From assembly GCF_030418165.1 (NCBI RefSeq), contig NZ_JAUHTQ010000001.1, positions 496,001 to 560,000 on the forward strand: DNA of 64,000 bases, written 5' to 3'. A program made the translations under genes and the position numbers. This stretch comes from Ureibacillus aquaedulcis. Lineage in GTDB: Bacteria; Bacillota; Bacilli; Bacillales_A; Planococcaceae. The notes beneath the pieces were generated by a model, which was not told the origin of the DNA, made no database searches, and saw only the letters and a list, made by a program, of their open reading frames with translations. Positions within the stretch are counted from its first letter, which is position 1, and each line of letters begins with the position of its first letter. Of the stretch, positions 10,179-18,581 are shown in pieces.

Positions 10179-10273
10179 TTCTGCGTTTTCTCTTGAATTA
10201 TTAGGTTTTCTTTCGAAGAGTTATAGACATTGTTAAACTTGAAGAGTAAAATATCGTTTATTAAGGGGGGTGA

Positions 10274-10861
10274 ATGGCAATAAAAGTGATTGCGCTTAGT
10301 TATTGCCTATTGATGAAAATCATAAGAACCATCGCTCAAATTCTAATACTCTACGCTTTTTACTATATCGGGGTTTTTGTTGTCGAAATAACTGGACTGC
10401 CCCTTCCGGCAAGTATTTTAGGTTTGGTACTACTGGCTTTCTGCCTCCAAATGAAGTGGGTGAAGGTGGAATATATTCAGGAGGGTGCTGGGTTTTTAAT
10501 TGCTTTTATGACTCTATTTTTTATTCCTCCGATTGTTGGAATTATTGATTATCCTCAATTATTATCAGTCGAGGGCTTTCTTTTGCTAGGGTCTGTTTTT
10601 GTAAGTACGTTATTTGCCATTTTAATCTCAAGCAAACTTAGTGAAATGATCGAGAAGAAAGAATTAGAGCTGATTGAAAAGAAAGAATTTAAGTCTGCTA
10701 TAAGAAAAGAACAAGAATTCGTTGAACAACTTCAACCTGATGAAGAGTGCTTGGACGGTGAAAACCAAGCAGTTCCCGTTACCTTAAGTAAAAACCAACC
10801 ACAACAAAATGAAAGCTTGAAGGAGGCTGGGACACTTGAAAGCAATCATCTTCATCGTTAG
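10274..10861 (+). CDS. CidA/LrgA-family membrane protein with a C-terminal extension
   Basis: 195 residues. The first 120 residues are a standard CidA/LrgA holin-like protein with four membrane helices. Markers are LPLPASILGLVLLAFCL, the KVEYIQEGAGFLI segment and the FFIPPIVGII helix. After about residue 118 a polar, coiled-coil-like tail of about 75 residues, rich in Lys and Glu, is added. Usual family members stop near 120-150 residues. The chosen ATG directly follows a GGGGGG ribosome site with short spacing. An internal Met at 10313 lacks a ribosome site. LrgB overlaps its 3' end. In B. subtilis the related pair PftA/PftB moves pyruvate, and in staphylococci CidAB affects lysis. Either role is possible here. 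The tail's function is unknown. Confidence 0.85.
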   Translation: MAIKVIALSYCLLMKIIRTIAQILILYAFYYIGVFVVEITGLPLPASILGLVLLAFCLQMKWVKVEYIQEGAGFLIAFMTLFFIPPIVGIIDYPQLLSVEGFLLLGSVFVSTLFAILISSKLSEMIEKKELELIEKKEFKSAIRKEQEFVEQLQPDEECLDGENQAVPVTLSKNQPQQNESLKEAGTLESNHLHR

Positions 10862-11513
10862 CACGGTCATTATATTTGCCCTTATGTATAAAATTCATAG
10901 AAAGTTTCCTTATCCATTCTTATTGCCGATATTGACGACGACAATCGTGATGGTTGGCGTGTTATTAGTTTTTGGGATTCCATTTTCTGATTACATGGAA
11001 GGCGGGAAATATATCCAGCATCTATTGGGACCAGCCGTTGTTGCCTTGGCCTATCCTTTATATAATCAAAGAAAATTAATTGTGAAGTTTAAATATACAA
11101 TTCTATCAGGTATTCTAATAGCAATGATAAGTGGGTTGATAAGTGTCTATACTCTGTTGAAATTAATGAAAATGGATACTGACCTAATTTTAACATCTTT
11201 GCCAAAATCGCTTACTACCCCTGTGGCAATGCAAGTAAGTGAAACAATAGGAGGGATTGCGCCCTTGACTGCTGTATTTGTAATGGTGGCGGGTTTTACG
11301 GGAGCATTATTTGGACCGGCTGTTTACAAGTATTCAAAGATTACCTCATCAATTGGGAGAGGCATCTCTATGGGAAGTGCAAGTCATGGTGTAGGTGTTT
11401 CCAAGTTAAAGGATTATGGTGAAGAGGATCTGTCCATTGGTTCATTATCAATGGGTTTAAGTGCCGTCTTTGGTGCTGTAATCTGTCCGATTTTTGTATT
11501 CCTGTTTATTTAA
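10836..11513 (+). CDS. LrgB/CidB-family membrane protein
   Basis: 225 residues from a TTG at 10836, 8 bases after AAGGAGG. The start overlaps the end of the CidA-like gene by 26 bases in another frame, typical for this pair. About seven membrane helices are visible. Family motifs are LLGPAVVALAYPLY, LPKSLTTPVAMQVSE with the conserved Ser-Thr-Pro turn, and SASHGVGVSK in the last third. Together with its partner it may form a pyruvate facilitator (PftAB-like) or a murein-hydrolase export regulator. The neighbouring carboxylate transporter and pyruvate dehydrogenase operon make the metabolic role the more attractive reading, but this is inference. No LytST-type sensor is encoded next to it. Confidence 0.88.
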   Translation: MKAIIFIVSTVIIFALMYKIHRKFPYPFLLPILTTTIVMVGVLLVFGIPFSDYMEGGKYIQHLLGPAVVALAYPLYNQRKLIVKFKYTILSGILIAMISGLISVYTLLKLMKMDTDLILTSLPKSLTTPVAMQVSETIGGIAPLTAVFVMVAGFTGALFGPAVYKYSKITSSIGRGISMGSASHGVGVSKLKDYGEEDLSIGSLSMGLSAVFGAVICPIFVFLFI

Positions 11514-11547
11514 AGATGCTGAACAATAACTAAATAGAAAGAATCAG

Positions 11548-11595
11548 AAAAAACACGACTTTCCGCTAGCTAGTAGGGGAGAATCGTGTTTTTTA
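11548..11595. terminator. Bidirectional terminator between lrgB and speA
   Basis: AAAAAACACGACTTTCC pairs with GGGGAGAATCGTGTTTTTT around GCTAGCTAGTA. The A tract on one side and the T tract on the other let it serve both convergent genes. Confidence 0.9.
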
Positions 11596-11613
11596 ATGTA
11601 GAATTATAAGATT

Positions 11614-13083
11614 TTAGATAATCGGCATACGCTCTTTAATCACGCGGATCGTTTTAAGAGATAAATCTTCTGGACCTTGAACAGGTAACCCAGCTTCAAT
11701 ATTCATTTTAATATAGTCGATAATCTCTTCAGTTATTATTTCCCCGGGAATGAAAATCGGGATACCTGGAGGGTAAACCATAATAAATTCTGCGCAAATA
11801 TACCCAGCAGACTCTTCTAACGGCATTACTTCTGTACTAGCATAAAAAGCATCTCGAGGAGTCATTGCCAATGCAGGAATTTCCGGTACATTAACAATTG
11901 TCTCTTTTTGGATTGCCTCCGATTCGAAAGTTTGCGACATTCTTTGCAATGCATTAACGAGTAGATTGATTTCCTTTTTCGAATCGCCTAATGTTACAAG
12001 GCAAAGGATATTATAAAGGTCGGACAATTCGACTTCAATATTGGCATTTTGACGTAGCCATTCTTCAGCGTGATGACCTGTAATGCCTAAATCTTTTACA
12101 CTGATAAGGATTTTTGTCGGATCCATATCATATGTTGCAGATGAGTGAAGTTTCTCTCTTCCTGCTACTTTCAGATGAGGAATATTATTAATTCTTTTTC
12201 TAGCATCCTTTGCAAGACGTATAGACTCGTCAATTAAATCATGTCCATGAACGGCTAATTGACGTCTCGCACAGTCTAATGAGGCCAAAATAGGGTATGA
12301 TGTTGAAGTTGTTGTTAACATCGATAAAACAGATTGTACTCGATTTACCGAAACAAGCCCCTCACGAACATTTAATACCGAACTTTGTGTCATAGATCCA
12401 CCTAGCTTATGGACACTTGTCGCAGCCATATCAGCACCTGCCTGCATAGCAGATAAAGGGAGTTCATCATGGAATTTGATATGAACTCCATGTGCTTCAT
12501 CCACAATAACCGGAATGTTGTGTGAATGGACGATATCAACAATACGTTTCAAGTCGGTTGCAAATCCAAAATAAGTAGGGTTGATTACAAGCATCGCTTT
12601 TGCATCTGGATATGTTTTTAACGCTTTTTCTACAGATTCTGCAGAAATACCATGGGCAATTCCATACTCTTCATCAACTTCAGGATGGATAAAAATCGGA
12701 ATAGCACCAGATAAAACAATTGCAGACATTGTTGATTTATGAACATTCCGTGGTACCAATATTTTATCACCTGGACTAACGACGGATAGAATCATCGTCA
12801 TGATGGCGCCACTAGTACCTTGAACGGAAAAGAATGTATGGTCAGCACCAAAGGCTTCTGCTGCTAAGTTTTGTGCTTCTTTAATCGCGCCTTTTGGTGA
12901 ATGTAAGTCATCTAGTGGAGCAATATTGATTAAATCAATTGATAAAACGTTGTCGCCGACGAACTCACGAAAAGCAGGATCCATACCTTGACCTTTTTTA
13001 TGTCCGGGAATATGAAATTGTATTGGATGTCTGTTTCGATGTTTGAGTAATACGTCGAACAATGGAGTCTCTAACTGTGACAA
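11614..13083 (-). CDS. speA: Orn/Lys/Arg decarboxylase, SpeA/YaaO type
   Basis: 489 residues from a TTG at 13083, which lies about 9 bases after the GAGGTGG ribosome site. The longer GTG frame from 13095 starts inside that site. This is a fold-type I PLP decarboxylase of the short, wing-less Bacillus kind. Visible motifs: FHIPGHKKGQG at the N terminus, SVQGTSGA in the cofactor pocket, VDEAHGVH with the Asp that holds the pyridine nitrogen, and the Schiff-base Lys226 in ATSVHKLGGSMTQ. In B. subtilis SpeA decarboxylates arginine to agmatine for spermidine synthesis, and the gene lies next to the ykt genes in the same way. Substrate choice among arginine, lysine and ornithine cannot be settled by eye. 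Confidence 0.88.
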   Translation of the reverse strand: MSQLETPLFDVLLKHRNRHPIQFHIPGHKKGQGMDPAFREFVGDNVLSIDLINIAPLDDLHSPKGAIKEAQNLAAEAFGADHTFFSVQGTSGAIMTMILSVVSPGDKILVPRNVHKSTMSAIVLSGAIPIFIHPEVDEEYGIAHGISAESVEKALKTYPDAKAMLVINPTYFGFATDLKRIVDIVHSHNIPVIVDEAHGVHIKFHDELPLSAMQAGADMAATSVHKLGGSMTQSSVLNVREGLVSVNRVQSVLSMLTTTSTSYPILASLDCARRQLAVHGHDLIDESIRLAKDARKRINNIPHLKVAGREKLHSSATYDMDPTKILISVKDLGITGHHAEEWLRQNANIEVELSDLYNILCLVTLGDSKKEINLLVNALQRMSQTFESEAIQKETIVNVPEIPALAMTPRDAFYASTEVMPLEESAGYICAEFIMVYPPGIPIFIPGEIITEEIIDYIKMNIEAGLPVQGPEDLSLKTIRVIKERMPII

Positions 13084-13225
13084 CGCAGGTACCACCTCGC
13101 TTTATATATTTTTGAAAACAAGAAGAATTATAGCATCTATTGGACTTCATGACTACAAAAATAAAAGGATTTTTTTCTGCCAAATAGAAGTATTTATTTT
13201 AAAGAGAAAAAAAGGAGATGAAGAA

Positions 13226-14185
13226 ATGAATTGGGATACAAGAATTACAAGATTATTAGAAATAAAATATCCAATTATACAAGGTGGATTAGCCTATTTA
13301 GCCTACTCGGATTTGGCTGCTGCTGTTTCTAATGCAGGTGGTTTGGGCCAAATCACTGCGATGAGTTTAAAATCACCACAACTTTTAAGGGAGGAAATAC
13401 ATAAGGTCCGTGAAAAAACAGACCGGCCATTTGGTGTAAACTTTGCCATTGGCATGCACGGCAAAGGATACGAAGAAATGGTCAAGGTAGCAATCGAGGA
13501 AAATGTGCCGGTAATTTCTATGACTGGGGGAAATCCTGCACCAATCTTTGAGTTATTAAAAGATACTGACATCAAGAAGTTGGTGTTGGTGGCAGCCAGA
13601 CGCCAGGCGCAAAAGGCGGAACAGCTTGGGGCGGATGCCGTGATGGTTGTCGGCCATGAAGGAGGGGGCCATTTGGGACGAGATGATGTGGGCACCATGG
13701 TTCTGGTTCCACAAGTTGCAGATAGTGTTTCCATACCCGTAATTGCTTCCGGGGGTATTGGAGATGGTCGAGGCTGGATGGCTGCTCATGCACTAGGAGC
13801 AGAAGGAATTGAGATGGGAACAAGATTTATCGCCACAAAGGAATGTATACATGCATCTCCACAATATATAAAGAGCCTATTAAATAGTACAGAAACAGAT
13901 ACTACTATTATCAAACGTTCAATCGGTGCCCCGGCACGAGTATTAAAGAGCGATTTTACAGAAAAGATATTAGAGATTGAAAATGTTTCCCCGACCTATG
14001 AAGCATTAAAAGAATATATAAGTGGGGAGGCTAATAAGAAATTTATTTATGATGGCGATGAAGCAAGTGGTTTTGGTTGGGCCGGTCAAGTAACCGGAAT
14101 GATTGAGGACGTCCCAACAGTACAGGAGCTAATTAATCGAATGGTTGTACAAGCAGAAGCAATCAGAGTAAAATGGGGACATTAA
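13226..14185 (+). CDS. Nitronate monooxygenase / 2-nitropropane dioxygenase family FMN enzyme
   Basis: 319 residues from the ATG at 13226, behind an excellent AAAGGAGATG site. A longer open frame reaching back to 13043 overlaps the divergent speA gene and is rejected. The family start [15 protein letters not shown] leads into [14 protein letters not shown], both contributing to FMN binding. [14 protein letters not shown] holds the conserved His-rich loop, and [12 protein letters not shown] plus [14 protein letters not shown] close the TIM barrel. These enzymes oxidise alkyl nitronates. The related FabK enoyl-ACP reductases share most of these motifs, so the exact reaction is uncertain. It is divergent from speA and probably co-transcribed with yktA, 22 bases downstream. 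Confidence 0.82.
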   Translation: MNWDTRITRLLEIKYPIIQGGLAYLAYSDLAAAVSNAGGLGQITAMSLKSPQLLREEIHKVREKTDRPFGVNFAIGMHGKGYEEMVKVAIEENVPVISMTGGNPAPIFELLKDTDIKKLVLVAARRQAQKAEQLGADAVMVVGHEGGGHLGRDDVGTMVLVPQVADSVSIPVIASGGIGDGRGWMAAHALGAEGIEMGTRFIATKECIHASPQYIKSLLNSTETDTTIIKRSIGAPARVLKSDFTEKILEIENVSPTYEALKEYISGEANKKFIYDGDEASGFGWAGQVTGMIEDVPTVQELINRMVVQAEAIRVKWGH

Positions 14186-14207
14186 ATTTAGAAGGTGGGA
14201 TTTTTCT

Positions 14208-14477
14208 ATGGAATACTCATATCCATTTTCGCCGGATTGGTCAACAACAGAAATTATCGATGTTGTCCGCTTTTTTGAAGGTGTGGAGCAAGCATATGAA
14301 AAAGGGATAAAAAGAGAGGATATGCTGGCAAGATATCGTCGTTTTAAGGAGATTGTTCCTTCTCAGGCAGAGGAAAAAACAGTTTTCCGTGAGTTTGAAG
14401 AGGTAAGTGGCTACGTAAGCTACAAAGTTGTTAAATTAACGAAAGAACAAGAAGATGGCAACCTGATTAAAATGTAA
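14208..14477 (+). CDS. yktA: UPF0223 family protein YktA
   Basis: 89 residues, the same length as B. subtilis YktA as I recall it. Marker segments are [18 protein letters not shown], the acidic helix [28 protein letters not shown] and [17 protein letters not shown]. It is a small soluble alpha-helical protein of unknown function. It follows the nitronate monooxygenase gene after 22 bases with the ribosome site GAAGGTGG. In B. subtilis it also lies next to speA, which supports the name. A terminator follows directly. Confidence 0.85.
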   Translation: MEYSYPFSPDWSTTEIIDVVRFFEGVEQAYEKGIKREDMLARYRRFKEIVPSQAEEKTVFREFEEVSGYVSYKVVKLTKEQEDGNLIKM

Positions 14478-14483
14478 TAGCGC

Positions 14484-14540
14484 GAGGGTGATTCATTTGA
14501 GCATTTAATAGATGAACAGATGAAATCACCCTCTTTTTTT
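14484..14540 (+). terminator. Terminator after yktA
   Basis: GAGGGTGATTCAT pairs with ATGAAATCACCCTC around a long loop and is followed by seven T. Confidence 0.88.
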
Positions 14541-14555
14541 ATGAAGTTATGGAAT

Positions 14556-15797
14556 TCAGGCTATCGAGAAAAAGGGGAGGCTGTCCGTTTCAACTTTTCT
14601 TTGAGGTGAAACGATGTGGGCATCATAATTCTCACTTCCCGCAATGAGGTCACTGATCATTTTAGAACCAAGCGCACTATATACGGTACCGTTGCCACCA
14701 TATCCCAGAACGTAATAATGATGCGGTTTTGTCGGATGTGGACCGATAAATGGCAATTGATCTTTCGATTCTGCGAATGTTGAAGCATAGCAGCAGTCAA
14801 CTTCCAGTTCCAAGTGTGGGAATAATGACTGTGTTTCCTTTAATAGCTTTTGTGCATAATTTTCAATCATTTTCTTATCCACCGTAGCTTCCGATAATTT
14901 TTCGTCCAGTCCTCCGACCATAATGGCTCCTTCAGCTGTCGTACGCAAGTAGAGATACGGTCTTTTTGTTTCCCAAATCATTGCTTTTTCATGCCAATGT
15001 GTACTGGATTGTATAGGCTTTGTTACCATCACGTAAGAACGCTTAAAAGTAGCATCATCTTTCTTTGCATTGTGCTTTTTCTCATAGCCTATTGTATATA
15101 CTACATCTCTGGCTTGGAATAAATGCGTTGTCGTTTTTAGTTGGACAAGCTGATTTTCATATGAAGTATCCGTTACAACTGTCTCTTCAAATAAATCAAC
15201 CCCGTGATCCTGTAAATAGTTCAATAAACTTGTGATAAATTTCAAGGGATTTATTTCTGCATCACGCAAAGTAACCAATGCAGCGGGCTTTTTAAAAGGC
15301 ATATAAAAGGATAAAGTAGATTCATCCCAAAATTCGCATGGAAAATGGTTCATATATAATGCTTCATATTCGGTACGCAATTTAACTGCATCCGATTGAT
15401 TACTAGCAAAGTAAATACTTGGTCTCCGTTGGAAATCCACTTCATGTGGCAACTCATTAACAATTTTCTCGATATCATCCAATGCTTCAAAGCATAATTG
15501 ATAAAATCGGATTGCTTCCTTCTCCCCGATCTGCTGGATTAGTTCAGAGAGCATTATATCATTTGAATACTGCAGCAACCCCGTATTCGCAGCTGTACTG
15601 CCATGTCCGAAATGTCGTTGATCGATTATTGCGACAGATAAACCCTGTTTCAATAATCTAAAAGCAGTTAAGCAGCCGGAAATACCGCCTCCAATGACAA
15701 TGGCATCATATTGTTTCTTTGGTTGTTTTGGGGACTTCACTATTAATTCAATAGAATTTGTTGTTGGCCAATATAATGTTCCGTTATGAAGTTTCAT
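14556..15797 (-). CDS. FAD-dependent oxidoreductase of the DAO (D-amino acid oxidase-like) family
   Basis: 413 residues. An N-terminal leader of about 27 residues precedes the Rossmann fingerprint AIVIGGGISGCLTAFRLL with its acidic strand end at AIIDQ. Then comes GHGSTAANTGLLQY, which corresponds to the region near FAD in glycine oxidase and glycerol-3-phosphate dehydrogenase-like proteins. The C-terminal FAD motif is YYVLGYGGNGTVYSALGS. The substrate is unknown. There is no twin-arginine or secretion signal and no Rieske domain at the end. The gene stands alone on the minus strand between yktA and yktB, genes that are adjacent in B. subtilis, so it looks like an insertion into this syntenic block. 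The start ATG at 15797 is 10 bases after AAGGAG. Confidence 0.8.
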   Translation of the reverse strand: MKLHNGTLYWPTTNSIELIVKSPKQPKKQYDAIVIGGGISGCLTAFRLLKQGLSVAIIDQRHFGHGSTAANTGLLQYSNDIMLSELIQQIGEKEAIRFYQLCFEALDDIEKIVNELPHEVDFQRRPSIYFASNQSDAVKLRTEYEALYMNHFPCEFWDESTLSFYMPFKKPAALVTLRDAEINPLKFITSLLNYLQDHGVDLFEETVVTDTSYENQLVQLKTTTHLFQARDVVYTIGYEKKHNAKKDDATFKRSYVMVTKPIQSSTHWHEKAMIWETKRPYLYLRTTAEGAIMVGGLDEKLSEATVDKKMIENYAQKLLKETQSLFPHLELEVDCCYASTFAESKDQLPFIGPHPTKPHHYYVLGYGGNGTVYSALGSKMISDLIAGSENYDAHIVSPQRKVETDSLPFFSIA

Positions 15798-16108
15798 CTA
15801 TATACACTCCTTGAAGTTGTCAAATAACGTCCTATCTCTATACCCTTTTTTTATTTTTTAAATCACTCTGGATATATTGGGATTCTTGAAATGTGGAATA
15901 AGTTGTGCACAAATAGGAGGGGACCTAGGATAAATGATAAAATTACCGGAATTAGGCTAAAAAAATAAAAAAAGAATTAGTAGAAATATGTAATGTTTGT
16001 CAGTATCTTGTGCATATTAATGATACAACACACCAAAAACGAAGCAGTTGCTCTAACCAAGGAAACTACATGAAGGCTATAAACCAGAGTAACTTTTAAG
16101 AAGGCAAT
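15798..16108. other. Gene-poor spacer between the FAD oxidoreductase gene and yktB
   Basis: About 310 bases, AT-rich, with no credible gene. A tiny reading frame of 8 codons starts at 15933 behind AGGAGGGG, but nothing supports translation. The 5' part must contain the promoter of the minus-strand oxidoreductase gene; no convincing -35/-10 pair was found. Confidence 0.5.
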
Positions 16109-16140
16109 TAAAAAGACAAAAGTTAGAAAGTTAACTTTTG
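16109..16140 (-). terminator. Terminator of yktB
   Basis: On the minus strand CAAAAGTTA pairs with TAACTTTTG around a 6-base loop, followed by TCTTTTT. It lies about 20 bases beyond the yktB stop. Confidence 0.75.
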
Positions 16141-16160
16141 CCTTTGGGGTGGAGTCGATA

Positions 16161-16787
16161 TTATTTTCCGATAATAGTGTTATAAACAGGCAGTAATGCT
16201 TCAAACGTTTCTTCTGTTAGTTGTAAAAATTGTTCTGACGAAAGTTTGACAGCTTCTTCTCGTGGAATGTGACGTCCTACCAGAAACTCGCCTTTTTTAA
16301 TATCTCTTAATCGAATTAATAATTCTTCCAGCTGTTTTTCACGCCCTGTTTTTAAAGGAATTGAGTCTTGTGACATATGATCGCCCGAGAAGATAAATGA
16401 GTCAGGCAACTCGTCGAACAGATCAATCGCATTAAGTAGGCGAGTTGCCATTTCAGATTTTTGTGGTGCTTCATAAATAATTGCAACAATAATGAATAAA
16501 TGTGTATTCCAAAGCCCAATTTGAAAATGAGGAAGAGATTTATATCCACGCTTATAAGGAGCAAAAGCTACCCAGGAATCTTTTGGTGGATTTATAGTTC
16601 TTCTAGCATGCTTTGCCACATGGGGGAAAAATTCATCTCCCGTCTTAGCACTAAAATAACTTGAAAACCTTTCACCTAGTTCTTGGAATTTCGGGCGAAC
16701 AATGGTTGTTAGAGCCTCCATTCGCGGTTCTAGACCATCAATTTCAAAAACCTCGAAATCCTTGTTTGTCCATTTAATTTTGTTCAT
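16161..16787 (-). CDS. yktB: UPF0637 family protein YktB
   Basis: 208 residues. Family markers are FEVFEIDGLEPRMEAL near the start, FFPHVAKHARRTINPPKDSW, and FAPYKRGYKSLPHFQIGLW. It is a soluble protein of about 24 kDa with no signal peptide. Structures exist for the family, but no biochemical role is established that I know of. The gene starts behind GAGGGGGC and is divergent from ykzI. Its place beside yktA and suhB agrees with B. subtilis. Confidence 0.87.
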   Translation of the reverse strand: MNKIKWTNKDFEVFEIDGLEPRMEALTTIVRPKFQELGERFSSYFSAKTGDEFFPHVAKHARRTINPPKDSWVAFAPYKRGYKSLPHFQIGLWNTHLFIIVAIIYEAPQKSEMATRLLNAIDLFDELPDSFIFSGDHMSQDSIPLKTGREKQLEELLIRLRDIKKGEFLVGRHIPREEAVKLSSEQFLQLTEETFEALLPVYNTIIGK

Positions 16788-16903
16788 TTATCTGTGCCCC
16801 CTCTTGATTTACATGTTTATTTTATCAGCTTTTTGGGAAAAATTTTGTAACAAACATATTCATAAGACCAAAATTTTAAAAAATGAAAGGGAAGTGATTT
16901 AAT

Positions 16904-17101
16904 ATGAAACAGATGATCAAAATTATACGTAAAGTTGACATTGAAAAGCAATATGAACAGGTTTTGCGTCTAGAGCTTGATTATGAACTTGCCTCCTTAT
17001 ACGCAGCGATGCAGGACAAAGATGAAAAAGAAATGGATAAAAGCAAAAAACGTCTTAAGGAAATACAAGATGAATTAGATGGTCTCCACGCATATGTATA
17101 A
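16904..17101 (+). CDS. ykzI: Small YkzI-like protein
   Basis: 65 residues, highly charged and almost wholly helical, with a heptad-like end (EKEMDKSKKRLKEIQDELDG) that could form a coiled coil. The ribosome site AAAGGGAAGTG is well placed before the ATG. In B. subtilis a small gene of similar length, ykzI, lies between yktB and suhB. The name here rests mainly on position and length. No function is known. A strong terminator follows, so it is its own transcription unit. Confidence 0.7.
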   Translation: MKQMIKIIRKVDIEKQYEQVLRLELDYELASLYAAMQDKDEKEMDKSKKRLKEIQDELDGLHAYV

Positions 17102-17118
17102 CAAATTAATAATTTACT

Positions 17119-17160
17119 AAAAATCACTTGCTCACATTTTGGCTGCAAGTGATTTTTGTT
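17119..17160 (+). terminator. Terminator after ykzI
   Basis: AAAAATCACTTGC (17119-17131) pairs perfectly with GCAAGTGATTTTT (17145-17157) around a 13-base loop. The terminal A-T pairs supply the T tract. Confidence 0.9.
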
Positions 17161-17273
17161 ATACTAAGGGATAAAGAGGGAATTTTTCGAATACTAGGCG
17201 ACACTCTCCATCCATTTAATAGGATTGTTGGGAGAAAGCTTATATGGGATTGTTCAAAGAAGGTGGGGGTTTA

Positions 17274-18065
17274 ATGGATTTACATGTAGTCGACCAATTT
17301 GCCAAGGCAACTATTATTGAAGCAGGAAAAAGAATCAGGGATGCTTTTTCTTATGATATCCAAGTCGAAACAAAAGCGGATGCGAATGATTTAGTGACAA
17401 ATATTGATCGGGAGACGGAACTTTTCTTTATTGATAAAATCAAGGCATTTAATCCCGAACACAAAATTTTAGGTGAAGAGGGAATGGGTGAACAGATTGA
17501 ATCGCTCGAAGGGCCGGTTTGGATTATTGATCCAATAGATGGAACGATGAATTTCATAAAGCAACATCGTCATTTTATGATTACCATTGGTTTCTTCGTT
17601 GATGGCGTGGGAAAACTTGGGTACATATTTGATGTGATGAATGAAGATATGTTTTGTGCAATAGAAGGAGAGGGAGCATGGTATAATGATTCTCCGTTAA
17701 GGAAATTGCAACCACTGCCTCTTGAAGAAGCTATCATTGGAATCAATGCAAGCTGGGTGTCGCCAAATAGGCGGGTAAACCATGAGAAAATGATTGAATT
17801 AGTGCGTACAGTCAGGGGTACACGTTCCTATGGATCGGCTGCGATGGAAATAGCATTTGTTGCCAGCGGGAAACTGGACGCGTATATATCAATGAGATTA
17901 TCTCCATGGGATATTGGCGGTGGAACAATCATTGCTCAAGAGGTTGGCGCAATTGCCACAAATTTAAAAGGCCAACCGTGCAATCTATTGACGCAAGATA
18001 CCTTTATCATTGCCAATCCATCAATTCACCAACAAATTCTGGAACATTATATTGAGGAAAAGTAA
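17274..18065 (+). CDS. suhB: Inositol monophosphatase family phosphatase (SuhB/YktC)
   Basis: 263 residues from the ATG at 17274, preceded by AAGGTGGGGG. An in-frame ATG at 17244 would add ten residues not expected in the family. The metal-binding motifs are complete: GEEG (first Mg site), DPIDGTMNF (central motif with two metal-binding Asp) and SPWDIGGG near the C terminus. The enzyme hydrolyses myo-inositol 1-phosphate or similar sugar phosphates. In bacteria SuhB can also have a ribosome-assembly or antitermination role, which cannot be judged here. Position next to ykzI and upstream of ylaF and typA matches the B. subtilis arrangement. Confidence 0.9.
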   Translation: MDLHVVDQFAKATIIEAGKRIRDAFSYDIQVETKADANDLVTNIDRETELFFIDKIKAFNPEHKILGEEGMGEQIESLEGPVWIIDPIDGTMNFIKQHRHFMITIGFFVDGVGKLGYIFDVMNEDMFCAIEGEGAWYNDSPLRKLQPLPLEEAIIGINASWVSPNRRVNHEKMIELVRTVRGTRSYGSAAMEIAFVASGKLDAYISMRLSPWDIGGGTIIAQEVGAIATNLKGQPCNLLTQDTFIIANPSIHQQILEHYIEEK

Positions 18066-18120
18066 ATCCTGTGGAGTAAGGATTACAAGAGGTACTTGTT
18101 AATTAAGCAAAAGTGTCCGT

Positions 18121-18157
18121 CAACTCCTGCCATACTTGGTTGGAGTTGTCTTTTCTT
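18121..18157 (+). terminator. Terminator after suhB
   Basis: CAACTCC (18121-18127) pairs with GGAGTTG (18142-18148), followed by TCTTTTCTT. Confidence 0.75.
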
Positions 18158-18214
18158 ATGGAAAAACACAATTTGTCGTATTGCAGATTCAACAAATCGT
18201 GTTTTGCATAAGAA
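18153..18214. repeat. Near-perfect long inverted repeat between suhB and ylaF
   Basis: The arms 18153-18176 and 18192-18214 are complementary at 21 of 23 paired positions (core segments TTCTTATG, AAAACAC and ATTTGT), with one extra base in the left arm and a 15-base loop. No T tract follows on the plus strand. On the minus strand it lies just beyond the ylaF stop, also without a strong T tract. It is much more stable than needed for a terminator and may be the relic of a mobile palindrome or a structured RNA. Confidence 0.7.
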
Positions 18215-18251
18215 TTAATTTGACTTCATGTGGCAGTCTATGTGTAAAGAT

Positions 18252-18437
18252 TTATAAAAGACCTTGTTCCCGGAATTTACGTTTCATTTTGAATCCGATG
18301 AACATGACAGCACATAAGGCTAAAAGTCCTGCGATTGCTCCGAGGAATGTTTTTGCTGCGATTGCATATCCAATCGAAATCATGGATAACATCGCGGCTA
18401 CTGCAAAAATAAACATGACTGCTTTCGCTTTATTCAT
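18252..18437 (-). CDS. ylaF: Small membrane protein, YlaF/DUF5325-like
   Basis: 61 residues from the ATG at 18437, 9 bases after a perfect AAGGAGG. A longer upstream open frame has no ribosome site. Two hydrophobic segments (about 5-25 and 30-48) are followed by a basic cytoplasmic end, KMKRKFREQG. Position directly upstream of and divergent from typA, together with size, matches B. subtilis YlaF. Function is unknown. The gene shares a short promoter region with typA. Confidence 0.78.
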   Translation of the reverse strand: MNKAKAVMFIFAVAAMLSMISIGYAIAAKTFLGAIAGLLALCAVMFIGFKMKRKFREQGLL

Positions 18438-18511
18438 GAAAATATGCCTCCTTAATATGTACGGAAAAATAACTTTATTAATATTATTGTCGAATTGTAA
18501 AAAAACATGAA

Positions 18512-18540
18512 AAGACAATATGAACTTCTTGTGCTATAAT
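18512..18540 (+). promoter_or_regulatory. Probable sigma-A promoter of typA
   Basis: AAGACA (18512-18517), 17-base spacer, TATAAT (18535-18540), with an extended -10 TGC in front. The typA ATG is 41 bases downstream. Confidence 0.65.
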
Positions 18541-18581
18541 AACACAGTTAATCATACGAAAAAAGAATATGGAGTGGAATA

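Noticed and set aside
13043-13225. 61-residue N-terminal extension of the nitronate monooxygenase frame
   Set aside because: It overlaps the divergent speA gene, lacks a ribosome site and is not part of the family, which starts at the ATG at 13226.
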